NCBI GenBank assembly: GCA_964543475.1
Contig: CAZIYJ010000016.1
Coordinates: 1-52,500 of the forward strand
Direction of reading: 5' to 3'
Length of the DNA: 52,500 nucleotides
From: JAYSYM01 sp964543475
Lineage (GTDB): Bacteria; Bdellovibrionota; Bdellovibrionia; Bdellovibrionales; JAMPXM01
Shown: positions 51,356 to 52,500 of the stretch, in pieces
Position numbering within the stretch: position 1 is the first letter of the stretch
Layout: every line of letters begins with the position of its first letter
Notes under the pieces: model-generated
Databases searched by the model: none
The model's input: only the letters and a program-made list of their open reading frames with translations
What the model was told of the DNA's origin: nothing
Position numbers and translations under genes: made by a program

Positions 51356-52360
51356 ATGGATCTCGATAAAATTTTGCATTTTGTACCCTCACATATCGAG
51401 CAGATCATTGCCGTTCTTGGCGTTCTGTTTTTAGTCACAACAATTCTCCTTCTCGTTCGATCGCTGAAGGAAAGACCTGAAGATTCTGGAAACAACGTCG
51501 ACGTTGGTGCCATCGAGGGTGCACTCAAGCGAGTTCTTGCGCAAAATCCACAGCCGGCCGCTCAAAATGCCGCAGGTGCTGGAGAAAATGCCTCAGTCAT
51601 TGCAGATCTCGCTCCGTTGAAAAATGCTCTTGTCGAAAAAGAAAAGCAGCTCTCGCAACTTAATGCTGAACTCACAGAAGCAAAAGCTGCTGCAGCTGCA
51701 CTTTCAGGATCAGCCGCACTGTCTGGTGGTGAGGGTGAAGGTGGTTCAGCAGCTGTCGCTGGGCTCGAATTAGAAATTTCTGATTTGAAAGCACGTTTAG
51801 CTGAGTACGAAATTATTGAAGACGACATCGCAGATCTTGCTTTGTACAAAGAAGAAAATGCGAGACTCAAACGCGAGATCGAAGAAGCTCGAACATCTGG
51901 TGCGCAAGTAGAAATAACAGCGCCTCCGATTATCGAAGCTAATCCCGCAGCCGGAATTCCTGGCTTAACCGAAGCACTCCAGGAAGAAGCAGCTGCGGCG
52001 CCAGTCGCGCAGGCACCAGCGCCGACCCCTGCAGTTGCACCGCCAGCACAAGTTGAGGCGGCAGCACCAGCTCCTGCTCCGGCAGCTGCGCCTGAACCAG
52101 CAACTCCAGAACTTGATCCATTGGCACATTTGCTCGCAAGTGCTGAAGCATCAGCTCCGGCTGATTCACTTGGAGCTCCTGATACTGAAAAGATGCTATC
52201 AGAAGCCGAGAGCCTTGCTTCATCGAGCCCCGGCTCAGATGATCCAGAGATCAATGCGCTTTCAGATCTACTCGACACAGATAAGCTTCTCGAAGAAGTT
52301 AATTCTCTTGATGCTCAAGATGTAATGAGTGAATTCAAAGACAAATCAAAACTAGGTTAG
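51356..52360 (+). CDS. Membrane-anchored coiled-coil protein with Ala/Pro-rich linker
   Basis: A 334-residue protein. The ATG at 51356 (MDLDKILHFVPSHIEQ) is chosen because upstream in-frame codons lie in the repeat element. One membrane helix (about 15-35), then a coiled coil (about 85-190, with LVEKEKQLSQLNAELTEAK and ENARLKREIEEA), then a low-complexity Ala/Pro-rich linker (about 210-255) and an acidic, helical C-terminus (DPEINALSDLLDTDKLLEEV). It is probably a cytoplasmic or periplasmic scaffold or linker protein; family not recognised. It is followed 10 nt later by a gene for an exported protein. Confidence 0.75.
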   Translation: MDLDKILHFVPSHIEQIIAVLGVLFLVTTILLLVRSLKERPEDSGNNVDVGAIEGALKRVLAQNPQPAAQNAAGAGENASVIADLAPLKNALVEKEKQLSQLNAELTEAKAAAAALSGSAALSGGEGEGGSAAVAGLELEISDLKARLAEYEIIEDDIADLALYKEENARLKREIEEARTSGAQVEITAPPIIEANPAAGIPGLTEALQEEAAAAPVAQAPAPTPAVAPPAQVEAAAPAPAPAAAPEPATPELDPLAHLLASAEASAPADSLGAPDTEKMLSEAESLASSSPGSDDPEINALSDLLDTDKLLEEVNSLDAQDVMSEFKDKSKLG

Positions 52361-52370
52361 GTTGAGTTGT

Positions 52371-52500
52371 ATGAAACCTCTTGTCGCAATTTTCGCAATG
52401 ATTGCATCTACCCAGGCGAGCGCAGCCCTTGCTCCGATCTCTGTCGCATCAAATAGATACCTAAGCGTAAAAGAGGCACTACTTCTCCCTGTCGAAAACA
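52371..52500 (+). CDS. Exported protein, 3' end cut by window
   Basis: Only 43 codons are visible. ATG at 52371, 10 nt after the preceding stop; ggttgag is a weak binding site. The start MKPLVAIFAMIASTQASAAL is a signal peptide with likely cleavage after ASA. The mature part visible (APISVASNRYLSVKEALLLP) is too short to assign. It is probably in an operon with the coiled-coil gene. Confidence 0.7.
   Translation, partial: MKPLVAIFAMIASTQASAALAPISVASNRYLSVKEALLLPVEN

Noticed and set aside
51562..52278. Long minus-strand ORF, Ser/Ala-rich, opposite the coiled-coil gene
   Set aside because: It mirrors the Ala/Pro-rich low-complexity stretch of the plus-strand gene, has no ribosome binding site and shows no domain; the plus strand has a membrane helix, coiled coil and sensible composition.
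1..52500. CRISPR arrays, tRNA or rRNA genes, prophage or IS elements
   Set aside because: I saw no regularly spaced direct repeats, no tRNA-like cloverleaf with the GTTC-type T-loop in intergenic sequence, and no transposase or integrase ORF. A tRNA or ncRNA covariance search would be decisive and was not possible here.

Overview
The window looks like an ordinary chromosomal segment of a Gram-negative, didermic bacterium with moderate GC content. The best guess is Bdellovibrionota (a Bdellovibrio-like lineage). The reasons are many lipoproteins, one with the lipobox context FQNCAP that I associate with that group; several large secreted proteins with no recognisable family; a degenerate HD-GYP protein beside CheA-like and Hpt signalling genes; a tricorn protease; and an M23 peptidase. 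This is inference from gene content only. I saw no rRNA, tRNA, CRISPR array, prophage or intact transposase gene, and no gene-free stretch longer than about 300 bases.

Layout. 1-3377: the end of a proton-pumping pyrophosphatase (hppA), its terminator, and a lipoprotein. 3401-8024: mostly small membrane proteins of the stress or envelope type (DUF475/TerC-like, DUF1328, DUF883, YqjE-like, GlsB/YeaQ-like) plus an endonuclease/exonuclease/phosphatase-fold protein. 8140-13226: a signalling cluster with an OmpR-type regulator, a stand-alone Hpt protein, a tiny acidic protein, a degenerate HD-GYP protein, a PAS-Hpt-ATPase CheA-like kinase and a CheY-like receiver. 13257-19863: a minus-strand block of lipid-anchored truncated globin, lysC, lysA, an outer-membrane-type protein and fadD. 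19998-26819: a lipoprotein, a 103-bp inverted-repeat element, a Kef-type antiporter, a serine-less alpha/beta-hydrolase-like protein, a secreted Cys/His repeat protein, a deoxyhypusine-synthase-like enzyme, a nucleotidyltransferase-fold protein and an unknown membrane protein. 26964-31842: tricorn protease, DUF6580, ferredoxin and an M23 protein with altered catalytic residues.

32005-43315 reads as a stress and reserve region. It carries MscS with DUF432, Hsp20, a fused trehalose-6-phosphate synthase/phosphatase divergent from a GH15 enzyme, then ppk1-sixA convergent with ppx/gppA, and pstS behind a Pho-box-like promoter. Together these would cover osmotic shock, trehalose turnover and the phosphate/polyphosphate cycle. 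43308-44978 holds a family-5 uracil-DNA glycosylase and then a small-ORF locus: three short reading frames (25, 81 and 32 codons) with strong Shine-Dalgarno sequences, a good promoter and several inverted repeats. This is the most accessory-looking part of the window. 44979-49769 carries a small secreted protein, a 1301-residue lipoprotein zinc metalloprotease and a convergent FQNC-type lipoprotein. 49846-52500 holds a dihydroorotase, a second long inverted-repeat element, a membrane-anchored coiled-coil protein and the start of a secreted protein cut by the window edge.

The most interesting items are the micro-ORF locus (44081-44749), the two long inverted repeats (20563-20665 and 51205-51280) that share a common design, the phosphorelay cluster, the duplicated Cys/His secreted protein and the globin-lysC-lysA coupling.
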